Origin: Collinsella sp. An268
Lineage (GTDB): Bacteria; Actinomycetota; Coriobacteriia; Coriobacteriales; Coriobacteriaceae
Direction: 5' to 3'
Assembly: GCF_002159765.1 (NCBI RefSeq)
Contig: NZ_NFJH01000005.1
Location: 103,328-167,327 of the forward strand
Length of the DNA: 64,000 nucleotides
Under the pieces are notes generated by a model. The model was not told the DNA's origin, did no database searches, and saw only the letters and a program-made list of their open reading frames with translations. A program made the position numbers and the translations under genes. Shown one piece after another: positions 19,434-27,789 of this stretch (position 1 is its first letter; every line of letters starts with the position of its first letter).

Positions 19434-20120
19434 TCAGGAGCGCGCGGAGCGATGGTCCACCTTGCGCGCGAGGATATCGCACGCGCTCTGGATGATCTGG
19501 ACGAGCACCACCAGGATGATGACGGCGGCGAGCATGACATCGGACTGGTAGCGATAGTACCCGTAGCGGATGGCGATATCGCCCAGACCGCCCGCGCCGA
19601 CGGCACCGGCGATGGCCGTGTAGCCGAGGACGGAGATGAGGACGACGGCCACGCCGCGGACGATGGAGGGCAGCGCCTCGGGCAACAGCGCCGAGAACAC
19701 GATGCGCGGTACGGAGGCACCGCAGGCCTCGACGGCCTCCACGCTCTCGCGCGGGACCTCTGCGAGCGACTGCTCGATCATGCGGGCGATGAAGGGCGAA
19801 GCCGAGAGCACGAGCGGCGGGATGGTGCCGAGAATACCCGAACCCGTCCCCATGATGAGGCGCGTGAACGGGATGATGAACACCATGAGCACGATGAACG
19901 GGAACGAGCGGAGGATGTTGACCACCCAACCGAGCACCGCGTTAAGCACCGGCAGCGGACGCAGCGACCCCGGGGCGGTGAGATAGAGCACCACGCCCAA
20001 GGCGAGGCCGATGATATAGGAGATGGCCGTCGGGACGAGCACCATGACGATGGTCGAGCCCGTGCCCTCGAGCAGAAGCTCGCCGTACTCGGCGATAAAG
20101 GCACCTACGGTATCAAGCAT
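19434..20120 (-). CDS. metI: Methionine ABC transporter permease MetI
   Basis: 228 residues with five or six membrane helices and the ABC permease loop near EAVEACGASVPRIVFSALLPEALPSI (shown only as the EAVEACGAS start for contact with MetN). The family is the MetI-type permease for D- and L-methionine. It overlaps the 3' end of metN by 8 bp, a sign of translational coupling. Start ATG 20118-20120 is chosen to match the usual MetI length; the ribosome-binding site (AAAGGG) is modest. Confidence 0.94.
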   Translation of the reverse strand: MLDTVGAFIAEYGELLLEGTGSTIVMVLVPTAISYIIGLALGVVLYLTAPGSLRPLPVLNAVLGWVVNILRSFPFIVLMVFIIPFTRLIMGTGSGILGTIPPLVLSASPFIARMIEQSLAEVPRESVEAVEACGASVPRIVFSALLPEALPSIVRGVAVVLISVLGYTAIAGAVGAGGLGDIAIRYGYYRYQSDVMLAAVIILVVLVQIIQSACDILARKVDHRSARS

Positions 20121-20862
20121 CCCAATCAACCCTTTCGAGCAGCACCTGCGCCGCATGCGAACGGGGGTTGGCGAAGACATCCGCCACGCTCCCCTGCTCC
20201 ACCACGCGACCGTGCTCGACAACAGCAACGTTGCGGCAGATCTTCTCGACCACGCCCATGGAGTGGGTGATGACGATGATCGTGACGCCCGTCTGCCGGT
20301 TGATGTCGCGCAGGAGCTTTAAGATGGTATTCGTGCTCGCCGGGTCGAGGGCGCTCGTCGCCTCGTCGCAGAGGATGTACTCGGGATCGCACGCGAGCGC
20401 GCGGGCGATGGCGACGCGCTGCTGCTGCCCGCCGGAGAGCTGAGACGGATAGGACGATGCCTTGTCTTTGAGACCGACCATGTCGAGCAGCTCGAGAGCG
20501 CGCTCACGGTTGGCGGCCGTCACCTTGCCCGTCGCCGCCTTATACGGGAAGCACACGTTGGCGAGCACGGTCTTTTGCGAGAGCAGGCCGAAGTTCTGGA
20601 AGATCATGGCCACGCGGCGGCGATACGTGCGCAGCGCCGCCCCGGTAAGACCGGTGACATCCTGCCCATCGACGACGATGCTGCCCGACGTGGGCTGCTC
20701 GAGCAGGTTGATGCAGCGCACGAGCGTCGACTTGCCGGCACCGCTCATGCCGATGATGCCCATGATGTCGCCGTCGGCGATGGTCAGCGAGACGTCATCG
20801 AGCGCATGGGCCGTACCGGCAGCGCTCTCATACGTCTTGGTCAGGTGTTTGATTTCAATCAC
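20113..20862 (-). CDS. metN: Methionine ABC transporter ATP-binding protein MetN (lacks NIL domain)
   Basis: 249 residues with Walker A GMSGAGKST (38-46), signature LSGGQQQR and Walker B YILCDEATSAL. It powers methionine import through MetI. Well-studied MetN proteins have about 340 residues with a C-terminal NIL/ACT-like domain that binds methionine and inhibits transport. Here the protein ends after the nucleotide-binding domain, so that feedback site is missing. The start is GTG 20860-20862. A weak GCGGAG ribosome-binding site lies upstream and is complementary to part of the leader hairpin. Confidence 0.93.
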   Translation of the reverse strand: MIEIKHLTKTYESAAGTAHALDDVSLTIADGDIMGIIGMSGAGKSTLVRCINLLEQPTSGSIVVDGQDVTGLTGAALRTYRRRVAMIFQNFGLLSQKTVLANVCFPYKAATGKVTAANRERALELLDMVGLKDKASSYPSQLSGGQQQRVAIARALACDPEYILCDEATSALDPASTNTILKLLRDINRQTGVTIIVITHSMGVVEKICRNVAVVEHGRVVEQGSVADVFANPRSHAAQVLLERVDWDA

Positions 20863-20900
20863 GGGGAAACTCCGCTCGATGAGGTGGTCTCAAACAGGCG

Positions 20901-20924
20901 AACAGCCTCCCGCCGGAGACTGTT
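20901..20924 (-). promoter_or_regulatory. Leader hairpin between the Met-rich peptide and metN
   Basis: In the minus-strand RNA a 10-bp stem with one U-G pair and a 4-nt loop begins at the last base of the leader stop codon. Its upstream arm contains CUCCG, complementary to CGGAG in the metN ribosome-binding site (20870-20874). It also contains AAACAG and GUCUC, complementary to CUGUUU and GAGAC further downstream (20887-20897). Mutually exclusive structures are therefore possible. No U-run follows the stem. Confidence 0.55.
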
Positions 20925-21040
20925 TAACGAAGGCGCCCGGTCTTTCCCTGCACGCGGCTATCGCGCGGCATGACAAAGTGCCCGGGCGAGGGCATCTGCA
21001 TGACCATCATCATCGTGATATGTGCGGAAGTCGTAATCAT
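20924..21040 (-). CDS. Methionine-rich leader peptide of metNIQ (38 aa)
   Basis: A 38-codon frame opens at ATG 21038-21040 and ends at TAA 20924-20926, ahead of metN. Its middle reads ITMMMVMQMP, so five of codons 10-16 are methionine, and there is one more Met at codon 24. No Shine-Dalgarno site precedes it, but a -10 box ends 7 nt before the ATG, so transcription could start at the A of the start codon (leaderless mRNA). The stop codon touches the hairpin at 20901-20924. This is the architecture of ribosome-mediated attenuation, with methionine as the sensed amino acid. Function is inferred. Confidence 0.6.
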   Translation of the reverse strand: MITTSAHITMMMVMQMPSPGHFVMPRDSRVQGKTGRLR

Positions 21041-21047
21041 GGTGTTT

Positions 21048-21076
21048 AGGGTAACAGTGAGACAAGCCGAGTGCAA
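21048..21076 (-). promoter_or_regulatory. Promoter of the met leader-metNIQ operon
   Basis: Minus strand: TTGCAC (21071-21076), 17-bp spacer, TACCCT (21048-21053, TANNNT type). Seven bases separate the -10 from the leader ATG, which would place +1 at the start codon. Confidence 0.5.
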
Positions 21077-21138
21077 CCCGCAAATGTTATCGGTTGGTTA
21101 CGCCGCAGCGCACCGCAGCACCCCTCCCGCGACGCAAA

Positions 21139-21171
21139 ACGGGCGCCCACCGCATCTAGGTGGGCGCCCGT
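21139..21171 (-). terminator. Terminator of the amaP-asp23 operon
   Basis: A perfect 13-bp stem (21139-21151 with 21159-21171) is followed by TTTT on the minus strand, 35 bp past the asp23-family gene. Confidence 0.85.
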
Positions 21172-21205
21172 CGCATGCCTTCGGCAGACGTGCCGTCAGA
21201 ATAGG

Positions 21206-21781
21206 TTAGGCCGCGTTCTCGCGCGCCGCCTCCGCCTGCTTCTTGCTCGCGTTGTAGGCCTCGAGCGTCACAACGTCCTCGATGCGCAGGTTGATACCCG
21301 CCACCTCGAGGCCCGTCATGGCTGCCAAGCGCTCGGTCACGCGCTCCTTCACGTCCTCGAAAATCGCCGGCGCGTAGCAGCCGTACTCGATGATGACGGA
21401 GATGTTGACGATAACGCGGTTGTCATCGGTCACCTCGACGGTGACGCCCTTGGTAAGGTCCTTGGCGCCGAGCGTCTCCTGCACAAAGTGAATGAGATTC
21501 CCCTTCATGCCGAGTACGTGCGGCACCTCGCGCGTCGCCATGGCGACGATCTTCTCGATCACACCGTTTGAGTAGGTGAGGGAGTCCTCGGTGTCCTCGT
21601 ACTCCTCATCCTCGGCGTCGTCGGCGGCATCATCTGCGGCAACGTCCTCTGGAGCCGCATCGTCGCCCGCCGGCTCCTCGCCGGCTACATCCGGCGCCGC
21701 CTCCGCGAGGACGTCCTTATCCTCTGCCGCGGCCTCGCCCGTCGTCTCAATGCTTGCCTGAAGCTCTTTCTCCTGCGCCAT
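21206..21781 (-). CDS. Asp23/Gls24 family envelope stress protein
   Basis: 191 residues. The first 65 are an acidic, low-complexity Ala/Glu/Asp tail. The Asp23 domain follows (about 68-180: SLTYSNGVIEKIVAMATREV, GVTVEVTDDNRVIVNISVI). In staphylococci Asp23 coats the inner membrane face, held by the anchor AmaP, and is linked to alkaline and envelope stress. Here it is the last gene of a three-gene operon with DUF2273 and amaP genes. The acidic N-terminal extension is unusual compared with staphylococcal Asp23. Confidence 0.92.
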   Translation of the reverse strand: MAQEKELQASIETTGEAAAEDKDVLAEAAPDVAGEEPAGDDAAPEDVAADDAADDAEDEEYEDTEDSLTYSNGVIEKIVAMATREVPHVLGMKGNLIHFVQETLGAKDLTKGVTVEVTDDNRVIVNISVIIEYGCYAPAIFEDVKERVTERLAAMTGLEVAGINLRIEDVVTLEAYNASKKQAEAARENAA

Positions 21782-21853
21782 GAGGTACCCCTCTCGCGTT
21801 ACCGGCCACAGGGCCGCATGAACCTACCTTACCGCCGCACCGCGCGGCGCGCG

Positions 21854-22255
21854 CTACCTCCCCCGGCCAAACAGGCGCGAAAAGAAGTTGACGATGCCAT
21901 TATCCCCATCACGAATCTGGCCAATCACCGCACCGACAATCACAAAGACCGCGATGACGATGGTGTCCCACAAACCGATGGTCAGGATGAGGATGGCGAG
22001 CACAAGGCCCGCGAAGCCATATGCCACGGTGAAGGGATGCCGCTTGGCGTACACCCAGGCAGCCTCGCCGAACCCCTTCACAAAGCCGACGGCATCGCGA
22101 AAATCCTCGGAGGCCACCGCATCGCGCACCGCGTCGCCGGCTGCCTCCCAGCGGGATGCCGCCGCAGCCTCATCGGTATGTTCGTCGCCGGGAGCGTCGG
22201 TCTCGATAGAGAGCCGGGGTATGCGCGCCTGGCGCGCGTCATCCTTATCGCTCAC
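21854..22255 (-). CDS. DUF2273 small membrane protein of the asp23 operon
   Basis: 133 residues. The N-terminal half is charged and soluble. The C-terminal half matches DUF2273, with two adjacent membrane helices (AYGFAGLVLAILILTIGLWD, then IAVFVIVGAVIGQIRD) and a short basic end. DUF2273 proteins are regularly encoded beside Asp23 and AmaP, and their exact role is unknown. The start overlaps the 3' end of amaP by 11 bp, so the two are translationally coupled. Confidence 0.88.
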   Translation of the reverse strand: MSDKDDARQARIPRLSIETDAPGDEHTDEAAAASRWEAAGDAVRDAVASEDFRDAVGFVKGFGEAAWVYAKRHPFTVAYGFAGLVLAILILTIGLWDTIVIAVFVIVGAVIGQIRDGDNGIVNFFSRLFGRGR

Positions 22256-22790
22256 GAGAAACCTCCTTGGTCACAACCGTGGTTTTAGCGGGAAGAAAGC
22301 GCACGAGCGCCGTCACGCCCGGGGTGCCGAGCGTCTTCTCGCACGCCCGCTCGATAGCGTCCTGCACGCGCTTGGCAAGAGGGGCGAGCTCCTCGTCCGT
22401 CAACGCGATGGCCTCAACGGTGAAACGCACCTGATCGTGGTCGCGCCCGAAGATGCGGCCGGTCACCGACTCGACCAGCACGCCCTCGCGCTCCGCCGCC
22501 GTCGTCGCCGTCGCCTTGAGGGCGGCGATGCTCACCTCGATATCTGGGTTACCGCCGGGATGGAGACAGACGGGCTCGCGCCGCGCCAAGAAGATGGCGA
22601 GCACCGTGATGAGGGCACCGAGGGCGAGGGCGACCAAGCAGACGGCCAGCACGACCTGCACGGCTGCGTTGTCGAGAAGCCGCTCGAAGCGCGCAGTGAA
22701 CGGCCCGTAGGTGAGCCCCGTCACCAGACCCAGCACCACGATGGCGGCGAGCAGATACAGCAGGGCGCCTATCTTTTTGATGACGCGCAC
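22245..22790 (-). CDS. amaP: Alkaline shock response membrane anchor protein AmaP
   Basis: 181 residues with two N-terminal membrane helices (about 8-27 and 43-66) in a hairpin and an Asp23-like cytoplasmic domain, the standard AmaP layout. It tethers Asp23-family proteins to the membrane. Start chosen at GTG 22788-22790 because AGGAGG (22798-22803) lies 7 nt upstream. An alternative GTG two codons earlier is too close to that site. First gene of the amaP-DUF2273-asp23 operon. Confidence 0.85.
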   Translation of the reverse strand: MRVIKKIGALLYLLAAIVVLGLVTGLTYGPFTARFERLLDNAAVQVVLAVCLVALALGALITVLAIFLARREPVCLHPGGNPDIEVSIAALKATATTAAEREGVLVESVTGRIFGRDHDQVRFTVEAIALTDEELAPLAKRVQDAIERACEKTLGTPGVTALVRFLPAKTTVVTKEVSRER

Positions 22791-22849
22791 GGGCACACCT
22801 CCTCATCTGTTGCAGGTCTTGTGCTCGCCCTGCCGGGCGATACGGTCTG

Positions 22850-22855
22850 ATTATA
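22850..22855 (-). promoter_or_regulatory. -10 box of the amaP operon
   Basis: A perfect TATAAT on the minus strand about 60 nt before amaP. The -35 region is poor. Confidence 0.5.
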
Positions 22856-22858
22856 CGC

Positions 22859-22895
22859 GAGCCGGGCCCGCGGCAGTGCGCCACAGGCCCGGCTC
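22859..22895 (-). terminator. Hairpin downstream of yebC
   Basis: A perfect 10-bp GC-rich stem (22859-22868 with 22886-22895) lies 35 bp after the yebC stop and just ahead of the amaP -10. No T-run follows, so termination is likely but not certain. Confidence 0.5.
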
Positions 22896-22929
22896 CATGC
22901 AGTTTGCCCTATGCGGTGCGCGGGAGCGC

Positions 22930-23736
22930 CTACTCCTCCTCGAGGGCGGCGATGACCTCGTCGGTCATATCCATCGTGCTGTAGACGTCCTGGACGTCGT
23001 CGAGCTCCTCGAGACGGTCAATCAGACGCTGCACCTTCTTGGCGTCGGCGGCGGAAACGGCGGTCGGGGTCGTCGGCACCATGGTGAGCTCGGAGCCCTT
23101 GACCTCGACGCCCTGCTCCTCAAGGCCCTTGGAGACGGCCATGAGGTCGCCGGGATTGGTCCAGACGATCCACTCCTCGCCGGCATCCTCGTAATCCTCG
23201 CCGCCCGCCTCGGCGACCGCCATCATGAACTCCTCCTCATCGCCGGCAGCGCCGTTGGCCATGAGGTTCTCCTTCTTGTCGTTGGGGTCGACGATCTGCT
23301 TGGCGACGACGACCTGGCCCTTGCGCTCGAACTGGAACGCCACGGAGCCGGTGGTGCCGAGGTTGCCGCCCGAGTGGCTGAAGGCGGAGCGCACGTCAGC
23401 CGCGGTGCGGTTGCGGTTGTCGGTCAGGCACTCGACGTAGACCGCCACGCCCGCGGGGCCGTAGCCCTCGTAGACGATGTTCTCGTACACGGCCGCGTCG
23501 GCACCGGCGCCAAACGCCTTGTCGATGGCAGACTTGATCTTGTCCTTGGGCATCGACTGGGCCTTCGCCTTGGCGACGGCGGCGGCGAGCGACGCGTTGT
23601 TATCGGGATTGGGGTCGTTGCCCAGGCGGGCCGCAACGGTGATGTTACGGGAGAGCTTGGAGAAGAGGGCCGAGCGCTTGGCGTCCTGAGCGCCCTTGCG
23701 ATGCTTGGTGGTTGCCCATTTAGAATGTCCGGACAT
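22930..23736 (-). CDS. yebC: YebC/PmpR family protein
   Basis: 268 residues, slightly longer than the usual 240-250 because of an acidic insertion (VDPNDKKENLMANGAAGDEEE). It starts with the invariant MSGHSKWATTKHRKGAQDAKR and keeps the three-domain YebC fold. Family members are described as DNA-binding regulators and, more recently, as factors that relieve ribosome stalling at proline stretches. I cannot tell which from sequence. Start ATG 23734-23736 follows GAAGGAG. Single gene, divergent from the P-type ATPase. Confidence 0.93.
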   Translation of the reverse strand: MSGHSKWATTKHRKGAQDAKRSALFSKLSRNITVAARLGNDPNPDNNASLAAAVAKAKAQSMPKDKIKSAIDKAFGAGADAAVYENIVYEGYGPAGVAVYVECLTDNRNRTAADVRSAFSHSGGNLGTTGSVAFQFERKGQVVVAKQIVDPNDKKENLMANGAAGDEEEFMMAVAEAGGEDYEDAGEEWIVWTNPGDLMAVSKGLEEQGVEVKGSELTMVPTTPTAVSAADAKKVQRLIDRLEELDDVQDVYSTMDMTDEVIAALEEE

Positions 23737-24193
23737 GCAAGACTCCTTCTATGTATTTGCGGCCACGGGGCGCTGAGGTGCCGAGCTGGCCCATTTGAGC
23801 ATGAACTTTAGCATGATATACCGTTTGCGCGCACCGGTACAGTCCCGGCGCGCGCTGCCACGCAATATGCAAAGAGATCCGAGGCGGACGTGCGAGGCCG
23901 CCCGCCGGCGGCGGGGCCGCGTTGCCACCCGCTTCGCGCGGAGCGCGAGATCGCGCCGTTCACCGAAAAAAATTTGGGTGCCATCTCCCGTTATATACAT
24001 TAGTGCTTTTTGTCAAAACCGCAGTTATATAGCATCAAACATCATTGTGATTGACACTTGCATGCGGGTTGACCATCGCCTAGGATACCGCGTCATCGCG
24101 ACCCAACGCATCCGGAGGCGAGGTCGCGGCCGTGTAGTTTCTTTTTTTCTCGCCGTGCGGAGAGACCGCCGGCATGGGGAGAGGAGAGGTTTC
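23737..24193. other. Intergenic region between yebC and the P-type ATPase (457 bp)
   Basis: A GC-rich part next to yebC gives way to a clearly A/T-rich patch (about 23960-24060). That patch holds a direct repeat GTTATATA at 23990-23997 and 24024-24031 and a TTGACA at 24050-24055. The patch probably holds the ATPase promoter, but I cannot pair a -10 with confidence. On the yebC side TATCAT is a possible -10. I saw no match to the c-di-AMP or Mg2+ riboswitch consensus motifs. No gene recognised. Confidence 0.5.
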
Positions 24194-27097
24194 ATGGGAA
24201 GCCGCTTCGGCGCATCGCAGCCCGTGTATCGCGATGCGTCCACCGCGCCAAGGGAGGGCGCGGCAGAGCGGGATAGCAGGCGCGAGGACGCCGACCCGCT
24301 CGATTCCATCCGCAAACAGACAATCGACCAGGTACTATCGGAACTCGGTTCAAGCCGTGAAGGCCTCGCGTCCGAAGAGGCCGGCTCGCGCCAGCAAACG
24401 GCGGGCAAGAACCTCATCGAGAGCGCGAAGAAGCGATCGCCTCTTTTAGCGTTCCTCTCAAACTTTACGCACCTTATGGCCGTCCTGCTTTGGGTCGCCG
24501 GCTCCATCGCCTTTTTGGCCGGCATGCCCGAGCTCGGTGTCGCCGTATGGCTGGTAAACATCATCAACGGCGTCTTCAGCTTCTGGCAGGAGCATCGCGC
24601 GAGCCAAGCGACCGAGGCCTTAAAGAAGATGCTCCCCGCCTACGCCACCGTCATCCGCGATGGGCAGGAGCAAAAAATCCTCGCTGAGGATCTTGTCCCC
24701 GGCGATGTGATGCTTCTCGCCGAGGGAGACAAGATCTCGGCTGACGCGCGCGTCATTCAGAGCTCTGACCTGCAGGTAAACCAGTCGACGCTAAACGGCG
24801 AGTCCACCCCGTCGCGCAAGACGGCCGATGCCGTGCTCGAAGAGGGGCTCTCCGCAGCCGAGATCCCCAACCTCGTCTTCGCCGGTACGAGCGTGTCGGA
24901 GGGCAACGGGCGCGCCGTGGTCTTTCGCATCGGCATGGCGACCGAGTTTGGCAAGATCGCCAGCCTGACGCAGAACATGGAGGCCGCCGAGAGCCCGCTC
25001 ACGCGCGAGCTGAATCGCCTGACCAAACAGGTCACCGTCTTCGCCATGTGCATGGGCATCGCGTTTTTCCTGCTGAGCATGCTGGTGGTGAAAGAGCCGT
25101 TTGCGAGCTCGTTCATCTTTGCGCTCGGCATGGTCGTCGCCTTTATTCCTGAGGGGCTCCTGCCCACGGTGACGCTATCGCTCGCTATGGCAGTGCAACG
25201 CATGAGTACGAGAAACGCCCTCGTCAAGAAGCTCGACTCCGTCGAGGCGCTCGGCTCCACCAGCGTTATCTGCACCGACAAGACGGGCACGCTCACGCAA
25301 AACGAGATGACCGTGAACCACTTGTGGACCGCAACGCGCGAATACGAGATCAGCGGCGTCGGCTACGAGCCGCAAGGCACCATCGAGGCTGAGGGGCGCA
25401 GCTGGCGCGCCGTTGACGACGCCGACCTCGAGCTTCTGCTAGAAGGGGGACTTCTCTGCGGTAACGCGCGCCTCGCCGCACCCGAGACCGAGGGCGGCCG
25501 CTGGGAGGTCTACGGCGACCCGACGGAGGCGTGCCTCATCGTCTCCGCAGCGAAAGGCGGTATCGACCGCGCCGAGCTCGAAAAACGCATGCCGCGCATC
25601 AAGGAGCTCCCCTTTGAGAGCCGGCGCAAGCGCATGACGACGGTGCATGCCCTCGAACACCCCGTCGACGGGGCCCGACGCCTGGCGTTTGTGAAAGGCG
25701 CCCCCAATGAGGTCGTCCGGCTTTCCACCAAGGTGCGCCGAAACGGCAAAACCGTCGAGCTCGACGAGGCGACGCGCACGCGCATCATGGCGGCAAACGA
25801 CACCTATGCGGCCGACGGCCTGCGCGTGCTTGCCGTAGCGTACCGCCCGCTCGATGGCATCGACGCCGATGCCGACATCCCGGCGAGCTTGAGCGACTAC
25901 GATCCCGACACCATCGAGCGCAACCTCACCTTCGTGGGACTCGAGGTCATGATGGACCCTCCGCGCCCGGAGGTGGCGGCAGCCGTGGCAGAGTGCCGCC
26001 GCGCGGGCATCCGCATCGTCATGATTACCGGCGACTACGGCCTCACCGCCGCAAGTATCGCCCGGCGACTCAAGATTGTAGAGGGAGACGACGTCTCGGT
26101 CATCTCGGGCTTTGAGCTCGCGCATATGGACGACGAAGAACTCAAGCGCCGTCTTGCCGGGCAGGTGGTATTCGCCCGCATGGCGCCCGAGCAAAAGCTC
26201 CGTGTGGTGACGGCCCTTCAGGAAATGGGCGAGATCGTGGCCGTGACCGGCGACGGCGTGAACGACGCGCCGGCACTCAAGAAAGCCGACATCGGCGTCG
26301 CCATGGGCATCACGGGCACCGACGTGGCGAAGGAGGCGGCGGACATGATCCTCACCGACGACAACTTCGCCTCCATCGTCGCCGCCATCGAGGAGGGGCG
26401 CGCCGTCTACAGCAACATCCGCAAGTTCCTTCTCTACATCCTGAACTCCAATGCACCTGAGGCCGTGCCGTCAGCCGTGTACCTGCTCTCCGGCGGCGCC
26501 GTGCCGCTGCCGCTCACCACGATGCAGATTCTTACGATCGACCTCGGCACCGATATGCTGCCCGCCCTCGGCCTCGGCACCGAGCCTCCCGAGGACGCCA
26601 TCATGGACCAGCCCCCGCGCGATCCCCACGAGCGCCTGCTCAACCGCCATGTGCTGGTAAAGGCATTCCTCTGGTACGGCCTTATGGCATCGATCGCTGC
26701 GATGGCGGGCTACCTCGTGGTGAACCTGCTGAACGGCTGGGTGCCCGGCATGCCCCTCTTCGGTGTGGGCGATGACACCGACCCCGTCTACATCCAAGCG
26801 ACGACCATGACGCTTGCGGGCATCGTCTTCGCACAGATCGGGCAGGTCATGAATTGCCGCACGGAGCGCACGTCCGTCCTCAAGATCGGCCTGTTCTCCA
26901 ACCGCCGCATCTTGGTCGGCATCGTGTTCGAGGTGGCGCTCATCGTATTCCTCACGATGTTCCCGCCGCTTCAGGCCGTGTTCCACACCGCGCCGCTCGG
27001 TTGGCAGGATTACGCGTTCCTCTGCTGCATCCCGCCCGTCGTCTTTGTCATCGAGGAGGCGCGCAAGGCATGGCTTCGCCGGCGCGCCCGCCGTTAA
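24194..27097 (+). CDS. P2-type cation-transporting ATPase
   Basis: 967 residues. An N-terminal cation-ATPase domain precedes paired helices, actuator loop (NGESTPSRKT), phosphorylation motif CTDKTGTLTQ with Asp362, KGAPNEV in the nucleotide-binding domain, hinge TGDGVNDAPALKKADIGVAMG, and C-terminal helices. The M4 motif FIPEGLLPTVTLSLA and the VKKLDSVEALGSTS context resemble Na+,K+-ATPase-like (P2C) pumps more than PacL-type Ca2+ pumps. Ion specificity is unproven. AGGAGAGG precedes ATG 24194. It heads an operon with two TrkA-like proteins, which points to K+ or Na+ homeostasis. Confidence 0.9.
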   Translation: MGSRFGASQPVYRDASTAPREGAAERDSRREDADPLDSIRKQTIDQVLSELGSSREGLASEEAGSRQQTAGKNLIESAKKRSPLLAFLSNFTHLMAVLLWVAGSIAFLAGMPELGVAVWLVNIINGVFSFWQEHRASQATEALKKMLPAYATVIRDGQEQKILAEDLVPGDVMLLAEGDKISADARVIQSSDLQVNQSTLNGESTPSRKTADAVLEEGLSAAEIPNLVFAGTSVSEGNGRAVVFRIGMATEFGKIASLTQNMEAAESPLTRELNRLTKQVTVFAMCMGIAFFLLSMLVVKEPFASSFIFALGMVVAFIPEGLLPTVTLSLAMAVQRMSTRNALVKKLDSVEALGSTSVICTDKTGTLTQNEMTVNHLWTATREYEISGVGYEPQGTIEAEGRSWRAVDDADLELLLEGGLLCGNARLAAPETEGGRWEVYGDPTEACLIVSAAKGGIDRAELEKRMPRIKELPFESRRKRMTTVHALEHPVDGARRLAFVKGAPNEVVRLSTKVRRNGKTVELDEATRTRIMAANDTYAADGLRVLAVAYRPLDGIDADADIPASLSDYDPDTIERNLTFVGLEVMMDPPRPEVAAAVAECRRAGIRIVMITGDYGLTAASIARRLKIVEGDDVSVISGFELAHMDDEELKRRLAGQVVFARMAPEQKLRVVTALQEMGEIVAVTGDGVNDAPALKKADIGVAMGITGTDVAKEAADMILTDDNFASIVAAIEEGRAVYSNIRKFLLYILNSNAPEAVPSAVYLLSGGAVPLPLTTMQILTIDLGTDMLPALGLGTEPPEDAIMDQPPRDPHERLLNRHVLVKAFLWYGLMASIAAMAGYLVVNLLNGWVPGMPLFGVGDDTDPVYIQATTMTLAGIVFAQIGQVMNCRTERTSVLKIGLFSNRRILVGIVFEVALIVFLTMFPPLQAVFHTAPLGWQDYAFLCCIPPVVFVIEEARKAWLRRRARR

Positions 27098-27123
27098 GCC
27101 CCGTCTATAGGGAGGAGACCCTT

Positions 27124-27777
27124 ATGAACGTCATCATCGTAGGCATCGGCTTTATGGGCACGGGCCTTGCCCAGCGCCTCATCCATCAGGGATTCGCCGT
27201 AACCGCCGTCGACCAAAACCAGGCCTCGCTCGACGCCCTCGGCACCGATTTTCCCGGCAGGCGCGTATGCGGTGTGGGCTTTGACCGCACCGTGCTCGAG
27301 CGCGCCGGCATCGAGCGCACGGACGCCGTCGTCTCGTGCATGGGGTCCGACGAAGCCAACATCGTGGTCGCCCATGTTGCCCGCTCGACCTTCCGCGTGC
27401 CCCGCGTCATCGCGCGCCTGCACGACCTTTCCAAGGCGGACACCTACCGCCGCCTCAACATCCAGACGATATCCCCCAACGCCTGGGGCATCGCCCGCAC
27501 CGCCGAGCTTCTCACCTACCACCACCTCGACAACGTGTACGAGGTGGGCTCTGGCGACGTGGTCTTGGTGCGCGCCGACGTACCGGCGCTGCTCGACGGC
27601 ACCACGGTGCGCGAGCTCACCGCACTCGGCGAGGTGCAGATCGTGAGCGTTTCCCGTGACAACGAGACGTTTATCCCCACGCAGGGCACCGTGCTCTCCG
27701 ACGGCGACATCGTCTACGCCGCCGTCGCCACGAGCGCCGCGCGCAAGTTCAAGCAGATGTTCGGCATCGCCGCATAA
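27124..27777 (+). CDS. TrkA/KtrA-family RCK protein 1
   Basis: 217 residues: an N-terminal Rossmann RCK_N domain (GIGFMG nucleotide loop at 7-12, acidic residue at the end of strand 2 in VDQNQAS) and a C-terminal RCK_C domain ending with GDIVYAAVATSAARKFKQMFG. Such proteins bind NAD(H), ATP/ADP or c-di-AMP and gate potassium channels or transporters at the inner membrane face. Located 26 bp after the P-type ATPase with a GGGAGGAG site. No TrkH/KtrB membrane subunit is encoded next to it. Confidence 0.9.
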   Translation: MNVIIVGIGFMGTGLAQRLIHQGFAVTAVDQNQASLDALGTDFPGRRVCGVGFDRTVLERAGIERTDAVVSCMGSDEANIVVAHVARSTFRVPRVIARLHDLSKADTYRRLNIQTISPNAWGIARTAELLTYHHLDNVYEVGSGDVVLVRADVPALLDGTTVRELTALGEVQIVSVSRDNETFIPTQGTVLSDGDIVYAAVATSAARKFKQMFGIAA

Positions 27778-27789
27778 GGAGGACGCATC

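Noticed and set aside
20863..21040. SAM or T-box riboswitch in the met leader
   Set aside because: None of the SAM-I, SAM-II or SAM-IV or T-box consensus blocks are seen. The coding leader explains the region better.
21086..21101. GTTAT-N6-GTTAC pair upstream of the met promoter as a nitrogen-regulator site
   Set aside because: Only two pentamers, which is likely by chance.
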